From: Sycobia sp. Sy_11
Lineage: Eukaryota > Arthropoda > Insecta > Hymenoptera > Epichrysomallidae
Length of the DNA: 64,000 bases
Direction: 5' to 3'
Assembly: GCA_018907035.1 (NCBI GenBank)
Contig: JACCIC010000001.1
Span: 2,959,001 to 3,023,000, forward strand
Part shown: in pieces, positions 1-12,356 of the stretch
How the letters are laid out: every line of letters starts with the position of its first letter
Position numbering within the stretch: position 1 is the stretch's first letter
Program-made: the position numbers and the translations under genes
Notes under the pieces: generated by a model
Told to the model about the DNA's origin: nothing
The model's input: only the letters and a program-made list of their open reading frames with translations
Databases searched by the model: none

Positions 1-1124
1 CATTAATAACATGAAAATCTCCTGTATTAAACTTTTCTACCATCTGATCGATTAACTCTGGCCAACGATCAGGAAAATCATACTTGCCAATAACGGATAC
101 TGCATCAGATAATTGTTTTTGAATACTATCAGGACAATGAAGCATTAAATTAATTATAAGTTTTTTAATAGCTTCCCGATCATGAGCATGTATCTTATCT
201 ATTGAATCTTCTTCCTATAAATAAATTTAAAATTTAAAATTAATATGAAAGATTTTTATTTATTTTTATTATAACTCATACATGTTAAAATATTTATATA
301 TGGTACTTACTATTTTCCAATTTCTTTTCACATAGTTTTTAAAAGCAACAGCTCCAGCTACTCTAATAGCTATATCAACAACTTCTTTATCTACTAAATG
401 AAGTAATAGTAAAGGGTAATTTTGATTCCGTTCAATTGACTCTAAAAACTTTTCCGCTAGAAAAATTAAACAAAATATTAATAATACTTCATAAAAACAT
501 CTATTCTAAGATAATAATGTAATGATTATAACTAATTTTAATATAACTTTTATTAGGCTTAAGTATAAATTTATTACTATTTAAATCAATAAATGACGAC
601 AAAAATCTTAATTAAAATTTTTAGCATTGATAATATAAATAAAAGAAAATAATGAATTCACATCAAATGAAAGTTCTGTTATCATTAAACATAAAAATGT
701 ATTCATCAATAAGTACATAATCATAAAATTAAGTTATTAAAATAGTAACAAACATTATAAGGACATTGATCATGTACTCAAAAGAATAGATTAGTAAAGA
801 AAATAAAAATTTTAAACTTTTATTTTAACACATTTAAATATTGATAAATAATTGATTATTAGATAAATAACTGTAATAACTGTAAAACTGACATTTATTT
901 ATATAAAAGAAAATCTACATTATTATTAAATAAATATTTTGTTTCTTTTTTAATAAAACCACATTTATCATAAATACCAAATAATCAATCAAATGAGTAT
1001 TATTTTCAAATGAAGCAGATTATTTGTAAAACTCCTTACCAGGGCGCCTAATACTAACATCGGGACTAAGAGTATGCTTCAAATATTCGCTCAATGTGAG
1101 CAAATTGTCATCTGTGATCTCCAT
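1..1124 (-). CDS. Cse1: Exportin-2 (CSE1/CAS), 5' part, runs off window
   Basis: Exportin-2 is the importin-beta-family receptor that returns importin-alpha from nucleus to cytoplasm together with RanGTP. Three coding exons are visible: 1040-1124 (ATG at 1124, 28 codons plus 1 nt), 311-456 (146 nt) and 1-214, the last cut by the window edge. Donors are GTAAGG at 1039 and GTAAGT at 310; acceptors end at 457 and 215. The joined frame is open and gives about 148 residues. It begins MEITDDNLLTLSEYLKHTL and contains AEKFLESIERNQNYPLLLL, AFKNYVKRNWKI and FPDRWPELIDQMVEKFNTGD. These match the N-terminal importin-beta N domain and first HEAT repeats of CSE1L, including the hallmark GDFHVIN. The start is chosen because it aligns with the family N-terminus. 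The first intron (457-1039) is AT-rich and otherwise featureless. Family call is very secure; only the N-terminal part is in the window. Confidence 0.96.
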
Positions 1125-1506
1125 TATTTAAATTTATGTATCGAGATACTGTCTACAATTAAAATAACTTCAAATTTTACTAAACCGGCTTTCCACACCA
1201 AAATTGAATCTCTTAACCTCCTACAAAAATATAACTTTTCCAGTTCTTATATTTCGCACCATTTCGCTCAAATTATATAGATATTAGAACAGGACACGGA
1301 AAGGAATAAGGTATTCCCTGGTATTCCATAAACCACCCATCTGCCTGCACCCATGAGTACTCGCCTTATTTGTACCTCTATATATACCCAGATAGCTCTA
1401 GCTTTTGTACCATTTGTACCACTTGTGGCAATATATCGACCGCCTTTCGACCCCACACAGTGATGGCGCTCAGATACAAATAAGCGGGAAAAAGAATTTC
1501 CGGTTG

Positions 1507-1587
<81 letters not shown>

Positions 1588-1721
1588 AAATTAAAGTGAA
1601 GTTTATTTTTGAAAATAAAAACAACGTTATAAATAAATAATTTAAAGCTATATAATGATAATATTAATGATAATAATGATAATAATATAATTTTATATTT
1701 ATGTCTTATTTAATTTAAATT
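1125..1721. other. Cse1 5' UTR/promoter side and 3' flank of the next gene
   Basis: This stretch separates the Cse1 start codon from the stop codon of the upstream minus-strand gene. It must hold the Cse1 leader and promoter and the upstream gene's 3' end. A less AT-rich block at about 1268-1510 precedes a (TA)n tract. Open frames here are microsatellite artefacts rich in alternating Tyr-Ile. I cannot place a transcription start. Confidence 0.5.
1510..1584. repeat. (TA)n microsatellite
   Basis: About 75 bp of uninterrupted TA dinucleotide between the Cse1 start and the neighbouring gene. Confidence 0.97.
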
Positions 1722-3371
1722 TCAGTTTCTTTTCTTTTCCAGTTTTTTAATTTCATTTTCTAACTTGAGGCAAGTTTCTTCTAATCCAATTTCAGGACGT
1801 TTCATTGAGTATTCAAATCTATGTGTCGAATTATTATATACTACAGTATTTAATAAATAAAATAAATTAAAACATTAAATAAACTTACAACATGTTTATA
1901 GCGCTCTCTATTCTTGATATATTAGTTGATCTTTTTGCGTTCATTAGACATTCTGTTATTTTTCCTTCAAACTGCAAAATTTGTAACTGCTCTTTATACT
2001 CTATGAATTTTTTTTCTATTTTTTCCGCTTCTTTATCGAGAAAGATAATAGAATTCTTTAGCACATCTGCGTTCTATATAATGATTAATTATGCTTTTTA
2101 ATAATAGTTTCAAGCCAATTTTATTTAACTTCAACGTGGGTTTACAAGAAAAATTGATACATTTTATATAATTAAGTATTTTAATACACTTTATCACCAA
2201 ATTTAAAAAAATGTATAGGATTTTTTGCTAACGATCAACCTATTCTTAGTAAATTTACTTAATAATTACATTAATTTGATTGTGGTTTTTGTGCAAAAAT
2301 ATTTATCGAAAGTCTAATTAATTAATATAATACAATGTCTTAAATTCTTTTTTATTTTATAATAAATATGATACATATATTTTTATTAATTTATATTTCT
2401 TTTCAATTTGAAAGATTTTAACATTTTGTCGAGCATTTTGTTTTTGGTAAGTGAAGAGGATATCGACGAACTCGCGACGATTCATAGAAAATGGCGATAT
2501 AGCCTTGAATTTTATTTTTCAACTTTCTGGTCAAATTTTCGTTTTACACAACTTGTAACGGTAGACTTATAACAGTTACGCTTCAAATTATGTTTAATCA
2601 AGAACATTTTTTTTCTTATTAGACCGCCCATTTTTACTCCGACAATACCCAATAACAAATTATAAATGAAAACTTCTGATATTTAAAAAAAAAATTCTTA
2701 AAATTATATATAATTGAGTAAAATAGAATACAAGTCATATAAGAGCGATAAAAAATAAAAGTTAATGGTGCAAGCTATATTAATAATATATAAAAATTAA
2801 GCTATATTAATAATACTGTACCGATGAAATACTTACGTAATTTTCAAAAGCTTCGGAAAAGAGAGTATTTGTTTTTTCCAGTTTCTGTAAAATTGACGAT
2901 CTAAAATTCCATAAAACTTAAGACTAATACAATTGTTTAAAAACATAAAATTAAATTTTTATTTAAATTAAATCACTAACAATTTTTCCTTTAACCGTCT
3001 TCTGTTGTTTTCCTGACATTCTATAAGTTTTTCGTAAAATTCTTCCGAACGTTCACTCTTTTTCTTCTTTTGGCCTTCGAATCGTTGACAAGAATTGCAT
3101 AAATTTTCCAAATCCAATTTTAATAAATTATTTTTAGAGCGAAGGTCATAATAAACGGTAGAGTGCTTTAAATCCATATTTATTAAATTTTCCAATTTCT
3201 CCTTTGTGATCAGCAATAGTTTTGTAACAATTATATGTACTTATAAAGTATCACGAATTGAAAGAATTAATTTTTACAACAGTTACTCACTTTTTGTGTT
3301 AAAACGCTTACATTCGAATCATCGCTATGAATCGATTCATTATCATCAATAGGATTTTCCTCATTGTGCAT
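1722..3371 (-). CDS. Unidentified coiled-coil protein, 215 aa, five exons
   Basis: Five exons join into one open frame of 648 nt: 3291-3371, 2981-3201, 2837-2900, 1889-2073 and 1722-1818. All introns have GT-AG borders and phases agree at every junction (0, 2, 0, 2). ATG is at 3371 and TGA at 1722-1724. The product starts MHNEENPIDDNESIHSDD, an acidic tail, and then becomes Lys/Glu/Leu-rich heptad-like coiled coil (for example LEKTNTLFSEAFENY, then FLDKEAEKIEKKFIEYKEQL) to the end KLENEIKKLEKKRN. No signal peptide or membrane segment is visible. The pattern LDLENLCNSCQRFEGQKKKK recalls the taxilin coiled coil, but the protein is much shorter and the match is too weak to name it. A small structural subunit (kinetochore, centrosome or tethering) is possible. 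Gene structure is convincing; function is unknown. Confidence 0.8.
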
Positions 3372-4489
3372 TTTACATATACTATTAATTATTTCTAAAA
3401 AATTTATTTTAAATTAAAGTATTTTGATTTATTATTTATTCCTCATAAATTTATCATAACACTTACCCTTTTTCCTGCAAGACTTAGAATATATATTTAT
3501 ACTAGTGGCAATAAATATACATACAGATACGTGTGTGTGACACGTGTGAGTGTGACATCTGTCGAGGGAACGTACATTGACTACTATTATAATATAATAA
3601 CGGAACAAAAATTGGCTGTACTTAATAAATTCCACAAACCGGATTTGCTGAAAATTGAGGGAATGGTATACATTACTTATGTTTTGTTGGTTCTTATTAT
3701 GTATATCGTAAATAGAGTTCTTGACACAAATTGAATTTCCATGAAACCCAAATAAAATCAGGTAAAGACCGTAAAGATCATGGTTTAGTTTGAACACTTT
3801 TGAGCATTTGCACAAAATTATTTGAAATAAAAGTTTTAGATATTCCTAAATTATTTCTTTTTGTCTTATAAATTTTTGCTCTTCGATAAAAATGCAACGA
3901 TGAAATCCTTCTGAGCTGGTTCCTATTGAAATTCTTAAAATTCGTCTAAAATATACATCTACGGTATACTCAATCACATTGTATTGCATATTTAGATATT
4001 GAAACAATTTGTTCATCCCGGAATACCCTCAAGCATCGTCGGTTTGTGACTGTTTGTATAATCATGTTGGAACTGTTCTGGCCAGGTTCCGACTACTACT
4101 TAATTGCAAAAACATTTATAATATAATTTCTATACTAAAGAAACGGACGAGAAAAAGAAGCCATAATAACCATCGCAAGGGGTGATTAAATCCGCGTATA
4201 TATGTAATGTCAGAGATAACGTATTTAACCAGAGGCGAAAAATCAATCTGTGGTTGAACATGTGTTGCGCGGGTCCATACGGGAGTCCCTTGAACACTAT
4301 ACTTACACTTTTTCTTATGTATTTTTTTTTGCATATTTTGTATTTATTGAAAAGTTAAATAAATATGAAATATATTGTAAAATTACATTATTTAGTTAAT
4401 AATTTTATTTAAATAAATATGTACTTAAAAGAGTAAGCTGTTAAATTCTAAAGTAAGACGTAATTTTTATATTTTTATGTATCATATCA
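3372..4489. other. Intergenic, no gene seen
   Basis: Upstream side of the coiled-coil gene, so its promoter and leader should lie at the left end. A TG/GTG-rich patch is at about 3525-3560. The open frames at 3432-3815 and 4116-4334 have no family resemblance and overlap on both strands. I see nothing coding. Confidence 0.5.
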
Positions 4490-5017
4490 AGAAGCTAGAC
4501 ATCGTTTTTTACCTACTAAACACAATATTGCCCTTAGAAGTCGTTCAAAAACACCTGGACATCGTATTTTACCGTCCCATCACGAATCTCCCCATAGATT
4601 TCGTTCCGTTATATCTGGACATCGTCTTCTACCGTCCGAACACGCAACTCCCCGCAGCAGACCTCCCGAGACACTTGGATATCGTATTCTACCACCCCAA
4701 CACGAATCTCCCTATAGAAGTATACGATACTTATTATACGATACGATGAGTATTCATCTCTGCTATCACCCAAACACGAAACTCATAATAGTAATTGTCT
4801 TGAGGCACCGGGATATCGCATTCCAACGCTCGTACACGAAAATACAATATTTTCCTGTAGAAGCCATATTTAAAATATATATTTATATATCGTATATTTC
4901 CGTATTTTAAACTAAAACCGTTAATACTTTAGTAGCGGTGCCAACTGAAATTAAAGCAAAATAATAGCTGCGAATAGCATATTTTTTAAGCGGACATACA
5001 CGCGCGCGCGCGCGCGT
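4490..5017 (+). repeat. Dispersed repeat with 60-bp minisatellite core, copy 1
   Basis: Four 60-bp units begin at 4495, 4555, 4615 and 4675, followed by two decayed units to about 4860. Each carries the core CTGGACATCGTATTCTACCG followed by AACACGAAACTCCCC-like sequence. The period is a multiple of three, so one frame stays open (4477-4749) and reads LDIVFYRPNTNLP-like repeats. This is probably an accident of the repeat length rather than a gene. The 3' flank (CGTATATTTCCGTATTTTAA at about 4890) recurs beside copy 2, so the unit is a larger interspersed element. A (CG)n tract at 5001-5016 closes it. Confidence 0.75.
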
Positions 5018-5030
5018 GTCAAAAAGAAAT

Positions 5031-5362
5031 GAAATCTCTAAAAAAGAACTTTAACAAAAGTAAAAGAATTAGGCGAGTTTGATGTGTTCAAAGCATATTA
5101 AGAAATTTATAAAAATTTACAATTTATAAATATTATATGTATTTTATAAAAACTTTATATAAGATATTTTTCTAAATTCATCACTATATTAAGGCAAATA
5201 CAAACATAATAATATATATGTATATATATTCTCTCTAAAAAAACAAAACTTTTAACAAAAGTATAAAAATCGATAAAAATAGTTAGGCGAGTTTGATATG
5301 TTTTTCGCATATTATAAACTTCAAAACCTATAAATATAATCATACGTTTTATAAAACATTTA
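5031..5362. repeat. Diverged direct duplication
   Basis: Two related segments, 5031-5153 and 5231-5362, share CTCTAAAAAA, TTAACAAAAGTA, TTAGGCGAGTTTGAT and a TTTATAAA-rich tail in the same order. They look like an old local tandem duplication. No coding content. Confidence 0.6.
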
Positions 5363-6189
5363 AAAAAAAATTTTTTTTAAACGTTCCGAAAATTATTTAT
5401 CCGAAATATATTTAAAAATATATATTAAATAATGAAATTAAAAAACAAATCAATGAAACAGTGAAAGAAATAATAATAATATTGTAAATACTAAAAGATA
5501 GGGGCTTCTAAAAACAAATATCAAAAAAATGTTCACTTAAAAATATCGATCATTCAAGATAATTATTTTTTATTAGTCTACACGTCGACAAAATGATGTG
5601 AAAATAAATTCGGCTTTTCGGAAATGATCTCATTACTTTATTAAACTGAATTCCCGTTAAAACTATTTAGTTATTATTTTTTTGAGTTGTAGATATATTT
5701 GTGTAAACTATACATGCTATTATTTATAGGGATGCATACAAAATGGACGTAGTTATTTGTCTTAATGGTCCATTGTTTTAAAACGTTAGTGCATTATATA
5801 ATTTATTTTTTGTTAATCTATTTTGAAAGATTTTAGAAAAATATTTTGTATAAATATTATTTTGTTATATGAACATCTTTTTTTACTATGAAAAGATTTA
5901 CAATATAATTACATTTTTTATTATGTATGTATTTTTGTCTTAATATATTCCTGAATTTAGAAAAATATTTTATATAAGGTTTTTATAAAATACATATATG
6001 TTTTATAGGTTGTAAATTTTTTAATATGCTAGGAACATATATTACTATTTTTTCCTTTATCACAATCGATAAGACATCTGACTATATCAGTAAACTGATT
6101 TTTAATCTAATTACAGAATATTTTTTGTGTTAATATATTTGAAACTTTCGGAAAGTATTTTATACAAATTTTTTATAAAATATATGAGA
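5363..6189. other. AT-rich intergenic DNA
   Basis: No open frame of note and no recognisable repeat; mostly A/T homopolymer-like sequence. The right end carries the left target-site duplicate (6176-6189) of the element that follows. Confidence 0.5.
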
Positions 6190-6726
6190 CTTAATAAATA
6201 TTTTTTATTGGTCTTACAGTCCAATCAATTCAATCTAAAAATAAAATAAAATTAAAAATAAAAATAAAAAATAAAAATAAAAATAAATAAAAAATAAAAT
6301 AAAAATTAAAAATAAAAATTAAATTAAAAATTAAATTAAAATTATAATGACAGTCAGACTGTCCTTGTTTACATTCACCCCCGTAGACTAATCTGAAAAT
6401 AAAATATTAGCTGAAAAAATTCTTTGTTAGTAAAGTGCAGTCAGGGACTGATGCTCTTACAGTCCCTGATGAGGAGCCGTAGCGAGCTCGAAACGTTGGA
6501 CAAGTCTTCAATTAGGTAATGACTAATTATTAGGTAATAGACTGTCATTATAATTTTAATTTAATTTTTAATTTAACTTTTATTTTATTTTTTATTTATT
6601 TTTATTTTTATTTTTTATTTTTATTTTTAATTTTATTTTATTGTTAGATTGAATTGATTGGACTGTAAGACCAATAAAAAATATTTATTAAGTTGTATAT
6701 GGGCAGTCGACAAAATTCAATTGTTT
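6190..6726 (-). mobile_element. Foldback, Penelope-like non-autonomous element, copy A
   Basis: About 537 bp flanked by a perfect 14-bp duplication TAAAATATATGAGA (6176-6189 and 6727-6740). Both ends carry the inverted segment TATTGGTCTTACAGTCCAAT followed by long (AATAAA)n-like arms that could pair. Only the right end has an extra extension of about 35-40 bp (GGGCAGTCGACA...CAATTGTTT). The centre holds GACAGTCAGACTGTCC and a hammerhead-like motif at 6466-6494. Long target duplications and a one-sided extension are typical of Penelope-like elements and argue against an ordinary DNA transposon. No reverse transcriptase is encoded. Strand is set so that the extension is at the 5' end. Confidence 0.75.
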
Positions 6727-6740
6727 TAAAATATATGAGA

Positions 6741-8792
6741 ACATGTACTTAAAATTCTTACTATTCTAAGAACATTTTACATATTCTTCACTATATAAAA
6801 ATTGATTTCAATACTTTCTTTTGTTTAAATACATCCGCAAGATGGCTAAATACGATATATTATTTATAATTTGTTATATAATATGTGTATTTATCCTAGT
6901 TTTGTTGAAAATGTACATTCGCCTATTTTGTAAATATTTGTTGGAAAAAATAGTATAGTATTTTGTAACTAGCACATTAAAAAACAATTATATATAATTT
7001 TTTAAGAACATCAGGTGAGTAGAGTAATTGGACTCTTATTTTAAAAATTAATAAGACTATATGGTTGGTATGTTATAATTTATTTTTCAACTGTTAATTT
7101 TATTTTCTATATACGAGCGTTTGAATAGATCTGGTCTAAACCGTAAAACAAATATTTAAATATAAATATATAAACACACAAAATCAGCATATAATTATTT
7201 AACTATATTTCAATTCATTTGCAAGTATTAATAATTTAACTATATGTAAATATATATTATGTAATACATAATTTAATATTATGTAAATATATATTATGAC
7301 ATACATATATAATATTAAGTATTATATTTTCTATTTTAATTTAAAGCAAAAAAGATGAATTCTTTTAAAAAATTTTGTTTTAATTTATAATTTAATTAAA
7401 ATTAGTTCGCAATAATATACCTTTAAACTAAATATTCAAGATATGATTTACTTTAGTTGCAATTTTGTTTTTCAAAAGGTTACACATGCATATTTATCAC
7501 GTACAGTATGTATACCATCCCTATATCCTTATATTATTGTTATGTGATTATTATTTTGAAAAAGTTTATCAAATACAGTTATTTATTTTGAAACAAAAAA
7601 TTCATTAATTTATTTTTCTTATGGCTTATTTGTAAATTAGTTTGAAAGATAAAACTTGAAAATCAGTCTGGTGAGACAAAGAGCCAAATGATATTGTCAT
7701 GTCAGGTATAATGTTACCATTATATCGCAACGTATTTATATTAACGTAAGGACAAAGGTCGTAAACTTTTACAGCGTTGTATATGTTTACAAGTAGAATA
7801 AAGCGAGAAGGAAAGAGAATTTTCTCTTATGATTAAACCACAACTATAGAAGTTACATAAAGGCTGAAGACAAGATCACAGTTTAAACTTTTAACCAATC
7901 AGTTGCAGAGGGAGTTGGAACTTCGAGTCCTTCAAAATCGGATTATTTTATTTCATATGTAGTTAATTCAATAAGTTAATTTATAAAGAAATGGTGCAGT
8001 CTTAGAAGTATAACTGTGAAATATAATATTGATAATTGATTTTATAAAAAGTATTGACTAATCATTCATTTCCAAGAAAGCACGCAGTTCGTGAAAATAA
8101 AGTTTTAGAAGAAAAGAACAAAAAAGCAGTAAAATCTAAGTTATTTAGTATTTTTAATAATATTTTGTTAATATTATATATTGTTAAGTTTATAATTCTT
8201 GTAGATCTGTGTGGTTTAAATTTAACTAATATAATTTAACAGGAGATTTTGAACGATAATGAAATTTTCAAATTTCAAAATAAAATTAAATATAACGAGT
8301 TTTATCCACAATAATATACGCCATTTGTAAATTCATACTTTTAAATAATGATATTAAATTCACAATTGTAAAAGTCTAATAAGAAATTTTTTTTTTAGTA
8401 ATTATTATTGTTGTTTATTTAATTAATTACATTTGTATAATTTACAATAAATACAGAAATTTTTGTATACGATTTATTTCGAATGAAAGATTTTATGAAT
8501 TTTTGGAAAATTAAAAAGCAAATAAATACTTTTATATCATCCGAATGATACGAATGTGAGATTAATATTAATTACAAATAGACAAGAACATTTTTATAAC
8601 AATTATATTGTACGAATAATTTAATTATTATTATTTTTCTGTAAAAATACGAGTTCATTAGATAATTTTTAAGTTAATAAAATCTTTGTTTTTAATATTT
8701 TATATATTGAAAAAAAATTATAAAATCATTTTTATATGTAAAATCGAAAATGTATTTTTTTAACAAATCAAATACTTTTAATTACAGTTACG
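6741..8792. other. Intergenic and 5' flank of the first maelstrom gene
   Basis: AT-rich, no supported coding sequence. The first maelstrom coding exon is preceded by an acceptor (ATTACAG at 8781-8787) five bases before the ATG, so a non-coding 5' exon should lie somewhere here. The less AT-rich stretch around 7660-7960 is a candidate promoter region, but I cannot fix the donor. Confidence 0.45.
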
Positions 8793-11700
8793 ATGACAAA
8801 AAGCAAGAATAAGCCAAATGCTTTCTTATTTTTTATGTTAGAATGGAAAAAGACTCAAGAAAAAAAAGGTCGTACTTTTCCAAATGGGTTAAAAGATGTT
8901 CAACACGATCCAAAATGTAATGAGACATGGAGAGTAAGTATATCATAGACATCACAACTAAGTAATCCAAATTGTATTAATAATATATTCAATAAAAATA
9001 TAGACTTTATCTGAATTCGAAAAAGCTCGTTACAAGGAAATGGGAAAGCAAAACAAAATACAGCAATCAATAAAAAAGAGAACAGGGCTTGGTGAAGATC
9101 TAAATGATCTTCAAAGAGCTGAAATGAAGCAACAAGAATTTAAAGATAATATGTTAGAGTATATATCATCATTGATACATAGAGCAAAGGAGCATAACAG
9201 TGAGAACATTTTTGAGAAATATGGTATTTAAAAAAAAGTAAAAGGATTAAAATAAATTATTTTATGAATGCTTTGCAGATCTACAGAAACTACAGTTTTA
9301 TGTGGTTCATGTTAATTTTTTTTATTCTCGTATACCTGATCAAAAAAATCGTTATGATCTCAATGAAGTTTTGTATTATCCAGCAGAAATTGCTATTGTA
9401 GAATTTTCTTTAGAAGCAGGTGTAACAAGAAAATATCATGTAATTATAAATAAAAAAATTGCAATAGGCTTTGCTAATTCTGCCAAAGAACACAGCATGA
9501 ACACTCATCATATTCCCCTTGAAGCACCATTTGGTAAAAGTAATTATCAAGAAATTTTTAAAGAGATTTGCGCATTTCTTGAACCAGGAAAAAAAAATGG
9601 AATACTCCCACCAATCTATACTATGTATTCAAAGGAAGAAGTTTACTATCCCACAAAATCTGCATTAACTAGTTTAGCGATTGCCGATGGTAAGTTTATA
9701 TAAAGTAAAGTATTTTCTATATATATTTGTAATTTATGGTAAGAAATAAAAGTGAAGATATTATAATTTATTAAAAAATTAATTTTCACAGATAAACCAG
9801 ATGATTATTTATTGTTATATTCATTTGAGGAACTTTTTGCAAGTATACATAATGCTTCAGTTGAACAATCTGGCCTTACTAAAATTGAAGCTATTGTTGC
9901 CACAATTGAACTGAAAAAAGACCCTTTTTCATACAAATTAGGCCTTGAATGTGAAGTTAATATTTATTTTTTAAATTGAGTTGAACATTTTAATAAATTA
10001 TATTCTAATGCAAATATTTTATCCATAGTATCACAATAATCTTAAAGCTGGTGCAGTTCATTGCAGCTTATCTTTAATAAAACGATGGATTTATGTGCTT
10101 TTTAGTTTTTGTTGTGATCCTTTAGAAATTACAATGATACCTGGAGTTCATATGCCCAAAGACCAGACTCAATCTATTTTAAATACTAGTTCATTAAACT
10201 CAACATTTAGTAGCTTAACTTTAAATGAAAGTAAAAGAGCTAGTTCTTTGTCTATGACAGGGGTAATTTTATTTATTTTTAATTTTTATAAATGGACATA
10301 TAAATTCATACAATATATATGAATAAATAAGCTCTTCAAAATTTATTCTAGGTCAGTAACGAATATAGACAACGTGTTTCTGAAAGAACTATTAAAGATG
10401 AACAGCGTCGTAAAAATGAAGCCAATAATAAACCTCTTGAAATTATTGATCATAGTCAAAGAAATATGTTATATAAGAAGGTAATAACTAGAAATTATTT
10501 ATATCTTTATAAATAAAAGAACATTGTTTTATATTACGTTAAATTAAATATTAAAAATTATTAGTAAACTTTAAGTTTTAAAATAAAGAAATTTGAAATA
10601 AATATAAATTTTTTACATATTTCAGGAGCAAGAACCTATAGAACGACCGCTACGTGCACCTTACAGTAAAAGTGAGATATTTTAACTTTTTTAATAGATA
10701 AGAAAAACATCAATATTAGTAAATTAAACAAATTTTTTAATATTTTCTCAATAGCTAGTTTACACTTCAATATTATGGATTCGTTTGAGAATAAAATTTT
10801 ATATGATTTATTTAATCATTTATCAAATATTGAAATTGTGAATTGTAAATATTAAAAATCAAATCCGTAATGTTTAATTGATAATTGATGATGTAAATCT
10901 GAAAAAACAAACTATCTTAGGCATTTTCAGGAGAATAGAATATGATACAATATTTATTAAATTTTAACAATCCAAATAGAAAATAAATATATTAATAGTT
11001 AATATAGTGATCTCTTTACATCAAAATATGTCTTACACACTGAAGACTAGTATACTACTCATTTATAATATATGTTTATGGAGCACAATAATTTGTATTA
11101 TTGTGTATTGAATATTTTATAGTTCAATTTGTAAACATCGTGATATTCAATAAAAATATGCATAGGAAATCTATTATTTAAGTTAAAAACTTCAGTAAAT
11201 ATTATTATTTAATAAGTTATATCATTGAAAAATAAAATTCATAATAGATATTCCAAAGAGAAAATTATTTTCATTCAATAAAATTAAAAACAGAAAAATT
11301 GTTTTATTTTGGTCAAACTATAATAAATAATTAAAATAAATTAAAAATAGAATAGCTAGATTTCCGAAAAGCAACCACCCTTAATTTTGTTGAAAATATA
11401 CATTTATGTTTTTTAAAAATTATACATTTATGATTTTTGGCGTGCTAGGTACAAATATCCTAATGGCTTTGGAAGAAAATTGAATCGTCATAGAAAATTG
11501 ACTAAAAAAAAAACTATGATTTTTTGAATTTATCTTAGAAAATACAAAAAAATTCAAAAAAAATTTTTAAAAAATTGTAGATCTCATCAAAATATATATT
11601 TTTTGTTCTATACATTTTGTCAATACAAGTGACATTAATAATCAGACACCTAAAATATAACTATTCAAATGTTCATCAAAACGGAGTGGGTGCATTTCAG

Positions 11701-12216
11701 AAACATCCAAAATTAATAATAGTAATAATTATCTATGGATATCTTAACATAGTTTCCAGGACTTTAAAATTGCTTTAAATTAAATATATATTTTTAAAAT
11801 GTAATAATCTTTTATCAGGTTCTGTTCTCTGAATACTCAGTTATTTATGAAAACTTCATGTGACTACGAATCCATCATTTTATCAACTTAGTTATGAAAG
11901 GCGTTGTTATTGAAGTTATTCAAAATATTCAAAATAATTTTTTTGTGTTTGCATCATCAATCACACAATATATTAAATATCTAAGATACATGTTAGTTAA
12001 ACATTTGATTAATGTTTACAGGTGCTGTTTCATACTTCGAAACAACAGATACAGAGAGTATAGATTTAAGTGAAGACAGTTTTCCTTCAATTGGTAAGTA
12101 TTAAGAATATTTACATAATTAAATTAATTAAGGGTAAATTCACATTAAATATATTTTTTAAATTGTAAAATTTATTCACAGGGAGAGGTTCAGCTATCAA
12201 AAGGAGAGGAAAATAA
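8793..12216 (+). CDS. mael: Maelstrom homologue, first tandem copy (483 aa)
   Basis: Maelstrom is a nuage/nuclear factor of the germline piRNA pathway acting in transposon silencing. Nine coding exons join in frame: 8793-8933, 9004-9223, 9279-9689, 9792-9955, 10029-10262, 10352-10480, 10626-10671, 12022-12093, 12182-12216; total 1452 nt, 483 residues. Residues about 1-75 form an HMG box (KPNAFLFFMLEWKK, then LSEFEKARYKEMGK). Residues about 115-330 form the MAEL RNase-H-like domain: YYPAEIAIVEFSLEAG, NSAKEHSMNTHHIP, FKEICAFLEPGKKNG and AGAVHCSLSLIKRW, with the family's conserved Glu, His and Cys positions present. The acidic C-terminus SEDSFPSIGRG ends in a short basic tail, RRGK. Length fits the family (about 430-480). 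Intron 7 is long (1350 bp). A diverged paralogue lies directly downstream on the same strand. No lesion is seen, so the gene looks functional. Confidence 0.95.
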
Positions 12217-12244
12217 AAGCCTTAACCACTGCAGACTACAGTCA

Positions 12245-12318
12245 GTAAGTTCATTTAAAATTTAATGTATAGTTAAGAATTTCATTTAATTGTTATAAAT
12301 TTATTTAATTTTTAACAG
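12245..12318 (+). other. Probable 3' UTR intron of first maelstrom gene
   Basis: Starting 29 nt after the stop codon, GTAAGT at 12245 and TTTTTAACAG ending at 12318 delimit a 74-bp intron. The second maelstrom gene has a 72-bp intron at the equivalent place. Being under 50 nt from the stop, it should not trigger nonsense-mediated decay. Confidence 0.6.
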
Positions 12319-12350
12319 GTTATATTAATTATACAATGCAGCAGTAAATT

Positions 12351-12356
12351 AATAAA
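12351..12356 (+). promoter_or_regulatory. Poly(A) signal AATAAA
   Basis: First AATAAA after the predicted last exon of the upstream maelstrom gene, about 33 nt past the 3' UTR acceptor. Position is suitable for the 3' end of that transcript. Confidence 0.45.

Noticed and set aside
1268..1624. Open frames with long Tyr-Ile runs on both strands
   Set aside because: They are translations of a (TA)n microsatellite. The same holds for frames at 45631-46598, 51145-51375, 56491-57389 and 59082-59382.
2968..3216. Naming the coiled-coil gene as a taxilin
   Set aside because: The short LENLC...Q pattern recalls taxilin, but length, order and most residues do not fit well enough.
6190..6726. Classical MITE with terminal inverted repeats
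   Set aside because: The 13-14 bp target duplications and the extension at only one end do not suit the usual 2-9 bp duplications of DNA transposons.
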